Both the position numbers and the translations under genes were made by a program. Under the pieces are notes generated by a model that saw only the letters and a program-made list of their open reading frames with translations, ran no database searches and was not told the origin of the DNA. Positions 8,764 through 17,828 of a stretch of 64,000 nucleotides of DNA are shown piece by piece; the first letter of the stretch is position 1; every line of letters starts with the position of its first letter. This DNA comes from JANXUC01 sp964619065. GTDB lineage: Bacteria; Acidobacteriota; Terriglobia; Terriglobales; Acidobacteriaceae. The stretch is from the NCBI GenBank assembly GCA_964619065.1, contig CAZUCC010000004.1, positions 1-64,000 of the forward strand, written 5' to 3'.

Positions 8764-10347
8764 ATGGCTGACGCCTCAAATTTCCCCCCGCCTCCTCCAA
8801 TTTCGCAAGAAAAATCAGCTATGTCGCGCGCGGGGGGCAGCGCCGGATCTTTGCACTTCCCTTTCCTGGAAGCCATTAAAGCCGCCATCATTATGACGGA
8901 CAGCGCGGGCATCGTCACATACTGGAATTCCTCAGCCGAGGAACTTTATGGTTGGCTGGCAGTAGAAGTCGTCGGCCGCAACATTATGGAAATAACTGTG
9001 ACCGCCGAAACAGAGCAGGAAGCAAAAGAACACATGGCGGCTTTGAATGAAGGTAAGAGCTGGTCGGGAGAGTTCGAGGTACGCTGCAAAGACGGTAAGT
9101 GCATCGCAGCTTTAGTGACCCTCTCTCCGATAAGAGATTCAAGTGGCGCCGTGGTTAGCATCGTAGGTGTCAGCCAGGATTTGAGCCGGCGCAAGCACTT
9201 AGATGAGATTCTTCTCCGCACTGAAAATCAATTCTATGCGCTTGCCAATTCCCTTCCCGAACTGTGTTGGATCGCCGATGGTGAGGGCTATATCTTTTGG
9301 TATAACGAGAAATGGTATGAATACAGCGGGACCACGCCGCAGGAGATGGAAGGATGGGGTTGGCAATCCGTGCATGACCCGCGGATGCTTCCCTCTGTCC
9401 TGGAAAACTGGAAATTGTCGATTCAGACGGGAACCCCGTTCGAGATGGAGTTTCCCTTGCGTGGCGCCGATGGCATATACCGCTGGTTCCTGACTCGCAT
9501 TCGGCCCGTTCGGGACCACGAAGGCAAAATCACTCGCTGGTTTGGCACCAACACGGATATCAATAGGCAACGCCAGTTGCTACTGTCCTTGAGTGAAGCA
9601 CGTGACGGCCTCGAGAACAGAGTTCTAGAACGCACAGCAGAACTCAACAAAGCCAATGAAAATCTGCGGGAACTGTCCGCTCTCCTGCTGCAATTGCGAG
9701 ATCAAGAACGCCGGCATTTAGCGCGTGAGTTGCATGATAGCGTTGGGCAACTGCTCGCTGCCATCGGCATGAACATTGCAACGGTGCGATCTCAGGCTCA
9801 CAACCTGGATGAAGCCGGAGCGAAAGCCGTGGCGGAGAATGCACAGCTTGTCGAGCAGATTAGCGACGAGATTCGCACCATCTCCCATCTACTGCACCCA
9901 CCGCTCCTGGATGAAGCGGGCCTTCCCTCAGCGCTCCGCTGGTACGTCGATATGTTTTCCCAGCGCAGCAAGATCAAAATTGAGATGGAAATACCCCCGG
10001 ATTTAGCTCGATTCTCTGTTGGCACGGAAACCGCCATTTTCCGGATCGTGCAGGAATGCCTCACCAACATTCATCGTCATTCTGGAAGCAAGAGGGCTGC
10101 GATTCGAATTCGTCATGAGCATGGACGTATAGTTGTCATCGCTCAGGACTGGGGCAAAGGCATACCCCCGGATAAGCTTCGGCTGATTTCCAACAGTCGC
10201 GGTGGCGTTGGTTTTCGCGGCATGGCGGAGCGGATTCGATATCTCGGTGGCACTCTGGGGATTGATTCGGACGGCCCAGGAACGATCGTAACTGCAACAC
10301 TGCCTGTGACAGACGCAAATGCGGACCAACGTCAAGAGATCGCCTGA
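8764..10347 (+). CDS. PAS-PAS sensor histidine kinase, NarX type
   Basis: A 527-residue cytoplasmic sensor kinase without membrane helices. Two PAS domains occupy about residues 33-150 (AIIMTDSAGIVTYWNSSAEE) and 155-280 (LPELCWIADGEGYIFWYNEK; the PAC end has TRWFGTNTDIN). A coiled-coil linker leads to HisKA_3 with the phospho-His at about residue 324 (ARELHDSVGQ), then the ATPase domain (FRIVQECLTN, DWGKGIP, GGVGFRGMAER). It resembles the kinase at 1830-2930 in its catalytic half, suggesting paralogy. PAS domains often sense redox or oxygen, but no cofactor residue can be assigned. The cognate regulator is not adjacent. Confidence 0.88.
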   Translation: MADASNFPPPPPISQEKSAMSRAGGSAGSLHFPFLEAIKAAIIMTDSAGIVTYWNSSAEELYGWLAVEVVGRNIMEITVTAETEQEAKEHMAALNEGKSWSGEFEVRCKDGKCIAALVTLSPIRDSSGAVVSIVGVSQDLSRRKHLDEILLRTENQFYALANSLPELCWIADGEGYIFWYNEKWYEYSGTTPQEMEGWGWQSVHDPRMLPSVLENWKLSIQTGTPFEMEFPLRGADGIYRWFLTRIRPVRDHEGKITRWFGTNTDINRQRQLLLSLSEARDGLENRVLERTAELNKANENLRELSALLLQLRDQERRHLARELHDSVGQLLAAIGMNIATVRSQAHNLDEAGAKAVAENAQLVEQISDEIRTISHLLHPPLLDEAGLPSALRWYVDMFSQRSKIKIEMEIPPDLARFSVGTETAIFRIVQECLTNIHRHSGSKRAAIRIRHEHGRIVVIAQDWGKGIPPDKLRLISNSRGGVGFRGMAERIRYLGGTLGIDSDGPGTIVTATLPVTDANADQRQEIA

Positions 10348-10370
10348 ACTCTTTTGCTCGAAAATAAGTT

Positions 10371-10697
10371 TTATAGAATGATCCGGCATTTTCCTGCCAA
10401 CTGAATTCCCCAGTCGGAGCCTGTTGTGCTCGAACTGGAAGTTGCGTCGGCTGGAGTAGTTGTCAACGGATCGCACGGCTTTGCGGGAGGGGCGATCGGC
10501 GATGTTGGTGTTGCTGTCTTTGCAGGTGGTGTTGCGGTCCGTGGCATAGGCGAGGCCGTCTTTGCGGGTGGAGTCGCCGTTTGCGGTCCCGGAGTAGCTG
10601 CTTCAACATTCAAAATCATGCTCCGAGCTCCTGCCGACAGAGCTGCCGCACCGAACAGCAACAGCAAGCACAGTACTGCAATCATTTGTATTTTCAC
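10371..10697 (-). CDS. Small secreted Thr/Pro-rich repeat protein
   Basis: A 108-residue protein starting at GTG 10697, chosen because GGAGG lies about 8 bases upstream. It has a signal-like N-terminus (MIAVLCLLLLFGAAALSAGA), a low-complexity middle with repeated TPPAKTA units, and a short C-terminus with two cysteines (AKPCDPL, AGKCRII). No enzymatic domain is seen. It is convergent with the PAS kinase, 23 bases away. A surface or periplasmic spacer role is a guess. Confidence 0.55.
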   Translation of the reverse strand: MKIQMIAVLCLLLLFGAAALSAGARSMILNVEAATPGPQTATPPAKTASPMPRTATPPAKTATPTSPIAPPAKPCDPLTTTPADATSSSSTTGSDWGIQLAGKCRIIL

Positions 10698-10906
10698 AAG
10701 AGCCTCCAGCCTTTAGGACTCGAAGCTAGAAGACTTTGGGTTCCGTTAGTATCCCGCGGAACCCTTAGATTACGGCAGGTGATTGGGTAGAGAGTATGCG
10801 GCAACCATTTGAGCCTATTTCGACAAGGGCAGAGCATCCAGGGACTCAGGCACACTTGTCTGACCAAGAATGGTGTTGGGAGTAGGGGGGAAACGAAGTG
10901 AGAAAG

Positions 10907-10936
10907 AGGGCGGAGGTCACAGAATCCCCCCGCCCT
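10907..10936 (-). terminator. Stem-loop downstream of the GH74-like gene
   Basis: A nearly perfect 10-bp G/C-rich stem (AGGGCGGAGG pairing with CCCCCGCCCT, one mismatch) with a 10-base loop lies 40 bases beyond the stop at 10976. It is followed on the minus strand by a pyrimidine-rich CTTTCTC. It fits an intrinsic terminator of the minus-strand glucanase transcript. Confidence 0.6.
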
Positions 10937-10975
10937 GGCTTTTTAGAGCACCGCTATTCTGTAACGATGCTCGGT

Positions 10976-13222
10976 TTAGTGGCCGTCACCGCGGATGATC
11001 CCACGGCCATTGGTCCCTATGTAGACGCGGCCAAAGATGCGCGGATCTCCCGTGAGAGGATACACCGCACCCCACTGATGATGATCGTCATTGATTCTGA
11101 CCCAGGTGGCTCCAGCATCGGTCGAGCGGAAGATCCCCAGGACATTGTTGACTTGACCGGACAAATATAGCGCGGGGAAATTCCCCCACGGCGCGGCCTT
11201 GCCGAATCCCAGATTGAAAGCCGCTTGTACGCTGCCGACATTGGTAAAATTGGCTCCAGAGTTTGTGGAATGGAACAATCCACTACCCGTGGCCAGCCAG
11301 AGATCGCCTTCCGCGGCGGCGGAAGAGTAGAAATTCCCGCCGGGGAGGCCCGTTGCCGCGGTGGGTGCGAAGGTGACGCCACCGTCCGTGCTCAGGAATA
11401 CGGTGCCGCTGTTCCAGTCAAACGAATAGAACTTGAGTGGATTGAAGCGGTCCGAGACGACAGGAGCATTGGATGGTACACCCGTCGAAGGCGTCCAAGT
11501 CGTGCCGTAATCGGTGGAATAGGATGCAGTACCGCTGTTTGGCGCTACGACCCAGTGCGCTCCATCAGAGGAAATGGCGATCGAACGTGGTCCACCCGAA
11601 ATACCGTTGAAGGAGGTCCAGGTTGTGCCGCCATCCGTGGAGTAAGCGCCGGCGTCATGGCCCCAACCGGGACCCCGCACTACCAGCGATGGATTGTGCT
11701 GGGCAAAATCGATCGAGATTGGCGTGTAGTACGGCTGACTCATGCCTCCACGAGGGGAGAGGCCGAGATCGTCGTGCCGGAATCCGCCGACATCTCCTAC
11801 TCCGCTGATCAAATGAGCGCCTTCGGGTGGGCTGATAAGGGAGAGTACAGCAACTTCCTCTATACCGTCCCCTCCGACTGCCCAGTGGGTCAACTGCTTG
11901 GAATCCACGTTGGTGACGTCGTGGCTTTCCCACAGCGTCGCCCCCGTGCCGTAAAGAACATGGTTGGAGTCGAACGGATCAATGGCCAAGGTTCCGAGCC
12001 ACCACCCAAAAGAAGCTTGGGTAGGATCGCAGTAAGTCGGAGTACAGGCTCCCGGATTGCTGATGCCCGTTAGATACGGCGAAAGCGAGTCGTCCCGCAC
12101 CGAAAAGTTAAAAGGCGGACCTGCTTCGGAACCGTCAGGCTCCAAACCGAGTGCCACCCAAGTGGCGCCCCCATCCAGACTGCGGTAGACCTCATCGCCA
12201 GGCCACCAGCGGTCGAGCGTCGACACCATCACGGTATTCGGTTGCTGCCGATCGACGGCAACAGCGCCAAATCCATACCACAGACTCGTGGTCCACCACG
12301 GGCCGACCGGCGTGATATTCGTCCAGATGCCGGTTGAGGTGTTGTACTTCCAAACCCCGCCGTTCCCAATTCTTTGGCCACCCATGCCATCCGCCCCAGT
12401 ACCGTCTCCGTATGTAACGTAGAGGTTCCCGTCGGGACTCAATGCTTCATGTGTGGGGAAGAAACCAGTCGGTTGTCCGACGACGGCCTGCCAGGTGACT
12501 CCGCCATCGGTGCTGCTGTAGAGGCCGGTGGTTGTATCGGACACACCTGCGTAAATGGTCTCCCTCTTGGGATTGAGGCCGGTTGGCTGGAAGACGACGA
12601 AGATCACCCCGACACCGCTAGTCGGTCCGGTGATCGGGAACGTGGCAACTGGGTTCCACGTGGCGCCGAAGTCCGTGCTTTTCCACAGGCCATCATTGCG
12701 CGTTCCAAGGTACAAAACGTTATGGTGTTGCGGGTCTACAGCGAGACGTTCTCCGGAATAGCGTCCGGGTTCATTAGAGCCGAGTTGGATCGGCAAATCC
12801 GTTCGCTGAAACGAGGAGCCGTTGTTTCCGGAGCGCAGAATAGCTCCCTTGCCTGACCATACCTCGGTATATGTTCCTTGGGCGAGATAGACACGCGCAG
12901 GATCGACGGGGTCAATCGCGATGCTCTCAGTGCCGGTCAGATTCCAATCATTTTGGTTGAACATGTCAGTGAGTGGGATCCATTTTTTGGAGCCCGCGTT
13001 GAACCGGTATGCGCCTCCGATATCTGTTCGCACATACGAAACGCCAGGGGTTTTAGGATCGGGAATGATGCCAGTGATGAAGCCACCGGCTACGATTTTT
13101 ACATTTTTCCATTGATAGTTTGGGGAGGCGGACCCTGAGGTCTGGCCAAAAGCTCCGAATGGGAGAACGGCCAAGACCAAAACCAGGGCAGTGGGGAGGA
13201 TGAAGAAACTACTTGGTTTCAT
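10976..13222 (-). CDS. Secreted GH74-like beta-propeller glycoside hydrolase (xyloglucanase type)
   Basis: A 748-residue exported protein with a signal peptide (about residues 1-26, ending FGAFGQ). The N-terminus after cleavage carries the GH74 signature NVKIVAGGFITGI, VRTDIGGAYRF, ESIAIDP and GERLAVDP, followed by repeated BNR/Asp-box-type motifs (STDGGVTW, STDFGATW, SLDGGATW). GH74 enzymes cleave the glucan backbone of xyloglucan with two seven-bladed propellers, and this length fits both blades sets. The catalytic Asp pair probably includes the one in RTDIGG. A perfect GTAAACGTTTAC palindrome sits 39 bases upstream of the ATG, so control by the neighbouring LacI regulator is likely. Substrate is inferred from family only. 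Confidence 0.82.
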   Translation of the reverse strand: MKPSSFFILPTALVLVLAVLPFGAFGQTSGSASPNYQWKNVKIVAGGFITGIIPDPKTPGVSYVRTDIGGAYRFNAGSKKWIPLTDMFNQNDWNLTGTESIAIDPVDPARVYLAQGTYTEVWSGKGAILRSGNNGSSFQRTDLPIQLGSNEPGRYSGERLAVDPQHHNVLYLGTRNDGLWKSTDFGATWNPVATFPITGPTSGVGVIFVVFQPTGLNPKRETIYAGVSDTTTGLYSSTDGGVTWQAVVGQPTGFFPTHEALSPDGNLYVTYGDGTGADGMGGQRIGNGGVWKYNTSTGIWTNITPVGPWWTTSLWYGFGAVAVDRQQPNTVMVSTLDRWWPGDEVYRSLDGGATWVALGLEPDGSEAGPPFNFSVRDDSLSPYLTGISNPGACTPTYCDPTQASFGWWLGTLAIDPFDSNHVLYGTGATLWESHDVTNVDSKQLTHWAVGGDGIEEVAVLSLISPPEGAHLISGVGDVGGFRHDDLGLSPRGGMSQPYYTPISIDFAQHNPSLVVRGPGWGHDAGAYSTDGGTTWTSFNGISGGPRSIAISSDGAHWVVAPNSGTASYSTDYGTTWTPSTGVPSNAPVVSDRFNPLKFYSFDWNSGTVFLSTDGGVTFAPTAATGLPGGNFYSSAAAEGDLWLATGSGLFHSTNSGANFTNVGSVQAAFNLGFGKAAPWGNFPALYLSGQVNNVLGIFRSTDAGATWVRINDDHHQWGAVYPLTGDPRIFGRVYIGTNGRGIIRGDGH

Positions 13223-13260
13223 AGAAATCTACCTCTGGCGGGCAATATTACGCTGAAAAC

Positions 13261-13272
13261 GTAAACGTTTAC
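13261..13272. promoter_or_regulatory. LacI-type operator box upstream of the GH74-like gene
   Basis: A perfect 12-bp palindrome GTAAACGTTTAC with the central CG typical of LacI-family operators, 39 bases before the glucanase start. The same word recurs upstream of the TonB receptor. Confidence 0.75.
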
Positions 13273-13437
13273 AATAGGAAAAAATAAACATTTTTAAAAT
13301 CTACTAAGTTATTGAATATAAATGTTTTACGTCATATTTTTGTGCGCGGAGACGGCTTGTGCAGGACACCTCTGTTATCCAGGCGAGAGGGCGGGAATAG
13401 AGTGAGCGGCAAGCGGCGAACTTTTTGCGGTTTCAAA

Positions 13438-14538
13438 CTATGTTTCGTAATGTTTTCTCTTACCGGCTTGGAATGGACCCGCTCCATTCTCAAAAGACCG
13501 GCGCTGCAGGAAAAAGTCAAGATTTCCCCTCATCACAACGTGCGGTGCCAGGGTGACTTGAAGCGGCGGGCATTCAGAATCTACAAGAAACTCGTGGAGT
13601 ACTCGGAATGCCATGATGCCTTGGGTGCGAGGCCGCTGATAAATGGTCGCTGTGACGGCTCCTGACCGGATTTCGTCGACTAGGGCTGGGAAAAGATCGG
13701 TCGTGATCACCGCCATTTTATCGAGCATGCCCGCATCCCGCGCGGCATTCAAGACCGGGATTGAGGCTTCAGTCGTCACATAAATTCCGGCTAAATCCGG
13801 CCGCTCCCGAAATAACTGCCGGCATTTTTCATAAGCATCGGACTCGATGTCGTGGTCCTCGATGGGCTTTTCGAGATGGATGTGCGGATAAAATGATCGC
13901 AGGGTTTTTTCGAATGCACTCACCTTCTCGGCATGCTCCAGGATGGCCAGATCACTGAGAGTGACAGCAACTCTCCCCGTTCCTAGCAGTCTCCCCAGCA
14001 AATCGGCGGCAAGAGATCCGCTGACCATGGTGTCGATCGAGACCACGGCTAGCCTTCCCGTATTCGGAGCATCCGTTGCAACGCACACAATTGGAATCTG
14101 GGCGCGCGAAGCGCGGCGGATCCATTGGCCCAGGTTGGTCGGTCGGCTCGGAAACATGATAATTCCATTCACGTCAGCTTCTAAGGCCGCGTCGAACGCT
14201 TCTTCGTCGCCCTCCCCCAAACGAGGGTACGTCCGATACTCAATCTCCACGCTTTCCATCCCAAGCGACTTGGCCTCGGCCTCAATGCCAGCCCGTACCT
14301 CGTCCCAAAACGAAGTTGTGCCTTTCAAAGTATTGACTGAGATGCGGAGCTTTCGTTTTTGAGAGAGGTAGCGTGCTGCCCGGTTCGGCCGATAGCCAAG
14401 ATTTTTGGCCATCTGCAGTACTCTAGTCTTTGTGATTGGGTTGACGTCGGCATGGTTATGCAAGGCACGATGCACGGTTCCGGTCGAGATTCCCAGAGAA
14501 TTTGCTACGTCGAGCAGTGTGGTCTTAGTGCTCTTCAT
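13438..14538 (-). CDS. LacI family transcriptional regulator
   Basis: A 366-residue repressor-type regulator. Residues about 5-60 form the LacI helix-turn-helix and hinge (LLDVANSLGISTGTVHRALH, then LGYRPNRAARYLSQ); residues about 65-340 form a periplasmic-binding-protein-like sensor (GIIMFPSRPTN, IPIVCVATDAPN, RPDLAGIYVTTEASIPVL). The ligand should be a sugar or oligosaccharide. It lies between the GH74-like gene and the CRTAC1/TonB genes on the same strand, and palindromes matching LacI operators precede the GH74 gene, the TonB receptor and this gene itself. It probably represses or activates this polysaccharide locus and controls its own level. Confidence 0.88.
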   Translation of the reverse strand: MKSTKTTLLDVANSLGISTGTVHRALHNHADVNPITKTRVLQMAKNLGYRPNRAARYLSQKRKLRISVNTLKGTTSFWDEVRAGIEAEAKSLGMESVEIEYRTYPRLGEGDEEAFDAALEADVNGIIMFPSRPTNLGQWIRRASRAQIPIVCVATDAPNTGRLAVVSIDTMVSGSLAADLLGRLLGTGRVAVTLSDLAILEHAEKVSAFEKTLRSFYPHIHLEKPIEDHDIESDAYEKCRQLFRERPDLAGIYVTTEASIPVLNAARDAGMLDKMAVITTDLFPALVDEIRSGAVTATIYQRPRTQGIMAFRVLHEFLVDSECPPLQVTLAPHVVMRGNLDFFLQRRSFENGAGPFQAGKRKHYET

Positions 14539-14882
14539 GGTTTTTCGCAGCCTCTACTTCTGGGTCAACCTCACTTCCGTGAACGCTTACGCTCGTGCAC
14601 CAATGCTAGCTCTCGGTGTCCGCCGAGAAACTTAATATGTTAACTTTTTTACTTTATACTCAACAGCTTACAAGAAATCTACACCATTGCATATCATAAA
14701 TTGGACGAATTCTACACTATTACATAGGACCCCGCTAGAGTGTTGGGCTTTTAGTTCCGCCGTTGGGGTCTCCAGGCTGGCTATTGAAGTTGATTAGCCA
14801 TGAATGACGCGGGAGCGGTCGGCATGGAATTTCGAGGAGGATCCCCACCCGGACGCGTATCGATTTGGTCCGTTAAGGACTC
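14539..14882. other. Intergenic region upstream of the LacI gene
   Basis: About 344 bases between the LacI start and the CRTAC1 stop. It contains the putative autoregulatory operator at 14579-14590 and an A/T-rich section around 14636-14730 that may hold the promoter. No ORF is supported. Confidence 0.5.
14579..14590. promoter_or_regulatory. Putative LacI operator, autoregulatory
   Basis: GTGAACGCTTAC, one mismatch from the box GTAAACGCTTAC found upstream of the TonB receptor. It lies 41 bases upstream of the LacI start, nearly the same distance as the box before the GH74-like gene. Confidence 0.55.
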
Positions 14883-16661
14883 TTAAGGTTTCCGGACCTT
14901 ATTCGTCTCGAACTGGGATCTCTGCTGGACACCCTCGCCCTCAATGACGGTATAAATCCAATCGGCGGGCAAATTTAGGAGGGTCTGTTTTTTCCCGCTT
15001 GGCCAGAAAATTTCCACCTTATCCATCGTTGCGCGTGCGCCCAGCCCAAAGTGCAACCGGAGATCGTTTTGTGAAAGATAACTGGAACCGGCCTGCACTT
15101 CGCTCATCTGTGTCAGATCTCCCGCTGTCACCGTGACTCGCGCTCCGATAGCCGCTTTATTACTTTTCATTCCCACCAGCCGGAACATCACGGCATGGCT
15201 AGGGGAATCCGCGTGGTTGATAAGCAGAACGGGAGGTCCATCCGCATCGGCTACAAGAACATCTATTTTCCCGTCATTGTTCACGTCTCCCACCGCCAAT
15301 CCTCGCCACGACGCTGCTTGCAGCTTGTCCAGCCCTGCCAGCTTGCTGACATCCTCAAACTTTCGGACTCCGGCTCCTCTGTTGCGAAACAACACAATGG
15401 GCTGGCGATAGGGCGTGACTTCCTTGATCATGTCCGCCTGCGGATACACGTGGCCATTCGATACCACCAGGTCGATCGACCCGTCATTATCGAAATCCAT
15501 GAAAGCCGTGCCCCACGCCACATAGGGCAGGCTCGCCGGGCCTAGCTCGGAAGCAAACCCAATATCGGTAAACCCTTTGTCACCCTGATTCAGGTAGAGC
15601 GCGTTCGACATAGTGCTGAAGTTTGTGATGAAGATTCCCTGTCGCCCGCTGTGATCAAAATCTCCCGTACTCACGCCCATTGTGCTTTGCGCCTTGCCAT
15701 TGGCATCAACAGCCGCTCCGGAGATCAGACTCACGTCCTCAAAAGTCCCGTCGTGATTGTTGTGATAGAGATATTTGGGCTCGATATCGTTGGCCACATA
15801 GAGGTCCGGCCAGCCATCATTGTCGTAGTCGAACCAGATTCCCTGCATTCCATAGGCATGCAGGGCGTCGTCGACTCCGGCTTTTTTCGAAACATCTTCA
15901 AACGTACCGTCCCCACGGTTACGGAATAAGTGGTCCGGCTCCCCCGGCAAACCGATAGGCCCGCACTGGACCTTCACTGCCATGACTGTGCACGATCCCT
16001 CCACGCTCCCAAATTCTGGAAGCCTGTTCATATCCACGTGCACGTAGCCGGGCACAAACAAATCGATGAAGCCGTCGCGGTCAAAGTCCCCCCAGGCGGC
16101 CCCCGTGCTGAATCCTCCCCCTCGCAACCCCGATTTTTCGGTCACGTCTTCAAACTTGCAGTCGCCCAGATTGTGATAGAGCGCATCGCCGCCGTAGCCG
16201 GTAACAAACAGGTCTTGACGCCCGTCATTGTCGTAATCCATGACGGTCACACCCATTCCCCATCCCTTCCGAGCCAGCCCTGCGGACTGAGTAATATCGG
16301 CAAACCTCAGGTCGTTTCCTTGATGGTAGAGCGTTACTAGCAAGTCACCACCTGTGCGGTAACGTTCGACGTTGGACCCGTTGGCGAGTACGATATCCAG
16401 CTTCCCGTCATTGTCGCAGTCCATGAATCCCACGCCGCCGCTCATGGATTCCATGATGTACTTCTTCTCCGGCGAGGAGATATGCTTCGCCGCCAGGCCT
16501 GCCTGTTGGGCGATGTCTTCAAAATGGGGTGTTTGGGCGGAAATTCGCGCAACTGAAACCGAACCTGCAACGAAGACGAGAGCGAAAGTGAAAGGAAAGC
16601 GCAGCGTCGAGGCAGCCTCCATCGCCGAACTGAGGCGAAACCATGTGCGGAGGAGGGCCAA
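14883..16661 (-). CDS. Exported CRTAC1/ASPIC-UnbV FG-GAP repeat protein
   Basis: A protein of 579-592 residues. A signal-like segment (FPFTFALVFVAGSVSVARIS) is followed by at least six FG-GAP/VCBS repeats, each with a calcium-binding DxDxDG-type loop (DCDNDGKLD, DYDNDGRQD, DFDRDGFID, DYDNDGWPD, DFDNDGSID), and by a C-terminal ASPIC/UnbV domain (about 500-570; VTVTAGDLTQMSEVQAGSSY, LRLHFGLG, IFWPSG). Such proteins are extracellular propellers abundant in acidobacteria and often encoded beside TonB receptors; the biochemical role is unclear. The start is uncertain: TTG at 16661 lies 2 bases after the previous stop, while ATG at 16622 fits the signal peptide better. It follows the TPR protein gene directly, so both form an operon. 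Confidence 0.82.
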   Translation of the reverse strand: MALLRTWFRLSSAMEAASTLRFPFTFALVFVAGSVSVARISAQTPHFEDIAQQAGLAAKHISSPEKKYIMESMSGGVGFMDCDNDGKLDIVLANGSNVERYRTGGDLLVTLYHQGNDLRFADITQSAGLARKGWGMGVTVMDYDNDGRQDLFVTGYGGDALYHNLGDCKFEDVTEKSGLRGGGFSTGAAWGDFDRDGFIDLFVPGYVHVDMNRLPEFGSVEGSCTVMAVKVQCGPIGLPGEPDHLFRNRGDGTFEDVSKKAGVDDALHAYGMQGIWFDYDNDGWPDLYVANDIEPKYLYHNNHDGTFEDVSLISGAAVDANGKAQSTMGVSTGDFDHSGRQGIFITNFSTMSNALYLNQGDKGFTDIGFASELGPASLPYVAWGTAFMDFDNDGSIDLVVSNGHVYPQADMIKEVTPYRQPIVLFRNRGAGVRKFEDVSKLAGLDKLQAASWRGLAVGDVNNDGKIDVLVADADGPPVLLINHADSPSHAVMFRLVGMKSNKAAIGARVTVTAGDLTQMSEVQAGSSYLSQNDLRLHFGLGARATMDKVEIFWPSGKKQTLLNLPADWIYTVIEGEGVQQRSQFETNKVRKP

Positions 16662-16663
16662 TC

Positions 16664-17686
16664 CTACCGATGCCTTTCGGCAGGAGGCTGGGGAGCATTC
16701 CGCGGCGATTGTGCAAGCTGGTTGTGCAATTGGTCTCTCCGGTGGCGGACTGCGTCGCTGATGGGGCCGAGAGGCTGCATTTTCAAGTACACGTCATAAT
16801 CCTGCACGGCGGCGGCATAGTTCTGCTCGACCATGTGCGCGTTGGCCAGAACGAGGTACACAGGCGGATTCTCGGGATTCAATTCGCGCGACTTCAAAGC
16901 GCTGGCCTCCGCTTCAACTCCTCTCCTCAATCCTACCAGCGCACGCGCCAGTTCAAAATGCCCACGCCAAACGGAGGGATCGAGATCCACGGCCTGGCGG
17001 GCTACTGGTTCCGCCTCTGCATAACGCTGCTGCCCACTGTATAAGTCCGCCAGGGAATACAACGCATCGGGATATTTGTTCGCGCTCAGTTCCACAGCTT
17101 TTTTCAGCGCCGCTTCCGCTTCGGGAAGATTCTTCAGGTTGTATTGCGCGGTGGCGATTTCGTTGTAGGCCTCGTAGTACGAGGGATAGATATCGATCGC
17201 TTTCTGAAATTCGGGAATGGCTTTCTCGGGCTGGCGGTTCTCGTGAAGAAGCTTACGTCCTTTTTCGAAGGCCTCGCGCGCCCTACGCGGCGCTTCCAAC
17301 TGGTGCACCGAAGTCGCCTGGGCTAGAGCGGATACTTTTTCCGAGCCAACTTTGCGCAAGGAAATCACGATACGGGGAGCTCCCCCGGGAAACACCATCA
17401 CACCAGTCGTCGAGGTTTCGTATCCGTTCTTTTTAGCTACGATGGAGTACTGTCCCTCCGGCATGGAGAACGAAAACTCACCCGCGGTTCCAGACGTGAC
17501 AGACGGCCGGAGTTGGCTCCCCGACCCGGAGATCTCAAGGGCAACCCCTTGCACTGGTGCATCGCTGCCAGCCTCGCGGACAATTCCGCTGACTTCATGC
17601 CCACCGTGACGCCCGATTCCCTGTGCTGATATTTTGGAAGGGATGGAAAGGACCAGCAGTAGGAAGAACACCAGGGAATATCTCAT
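16664..17686 (-). CDS. Exported carboxypeptidase-regulatory-like/TPR protein
   Basis: A 340-residue protein with a signal peptide (residues 1-21, ending ISAQ). A beta-sandwich of the carboxypeptidase regulatory-like type spans about 30-110 (VSGIVREAGSDAPVQGVALE, GEFSFSMPEGQYSIVAKKNG). Then come TPR repeats from about 135-310 (AIPEFQKAIDIYPSYYEAYN, EAEAALKKAVEL, AEPVARQAVDLDPS), and a proline-rich tail. It probably scaffolds periplasmic or outer-membrane partners. It lies between the TonB receptor (143 bases upstream, with a stem-loop between) and the CRTAC1 gene (2 bases downstream), which ties all three to one surface function. Confidence 0.82.
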   Translation of the reverse strand: MRYSLVFFLLLVLSIPSKISAQGIGRHGGHEVSGIVREAGSDAPVQGVALEISGSGSQLRPSVTSGTAGEFSFSMPEGQYSIVAKKNGYETSTTGVMVFPGGAPRIVISLRKVGSEKVSALAQATSVHQLEAPRRAREAFEKGRKLLHENRQPEKAIPEFQKAIDIYPSYYEAYNEIATAQYNLKNLPEAEAALKKAVELSANKYPDALYSLADLYSGQQRYAEAEPVARQAVDLDPSVWRGHFELARALVGLRRGVEAEASALKSRELNPENPPVYLVLANAHMVEQNYAAAVQDYDVYLKMQPLGPISDAVRHRRDQLHNQLAQSPRNAPQPPAERHR

Positions 17687-17761
17687 AGCGCCCCCGTCGC
17701 CCGTGATTCTAACATCAAGTCCTGGACCCGGCTGGTAGCCGAGCGATGCACCGTGCGAACG

Positions 17762-17793
17762 CCGAGAGGGCTCGCATAAGCAAGCCCTCTCGG
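17762..17793 (-). terminator. Stem-loop between TonB receptor and TPR genes
   Basis: A perfect 11-bp inverted repeat (CCGAGAGGGCT / AGCCCTCTCGG) with a 10-base loop, 36 bases downstream of the TonB receptor stop. There is no strong T tract, so it may act as an attenuator or an mRNA-stabilising hairpin that lowers expression of the next two genes. Confidence 0.55.
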
Positions 17794-17828
17794 TAGTATC
17801 AACGATAATTCTTACAAACTGCCCGGCC

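Noticed and set aside
10426..10716. Plus-strand glycine/valine repeat ORF
   Set aside because: Antisense of the Thr/Pro repeat gene; the minus strand has a ribosome-binding site and a signal peptide.
11225..12073. Plus-strand frame of 282 codons opposite the GH74-like gene
   Set aside because: No domain or signal, and the opposite strand encodes a full GH74 protein with signal peptide.
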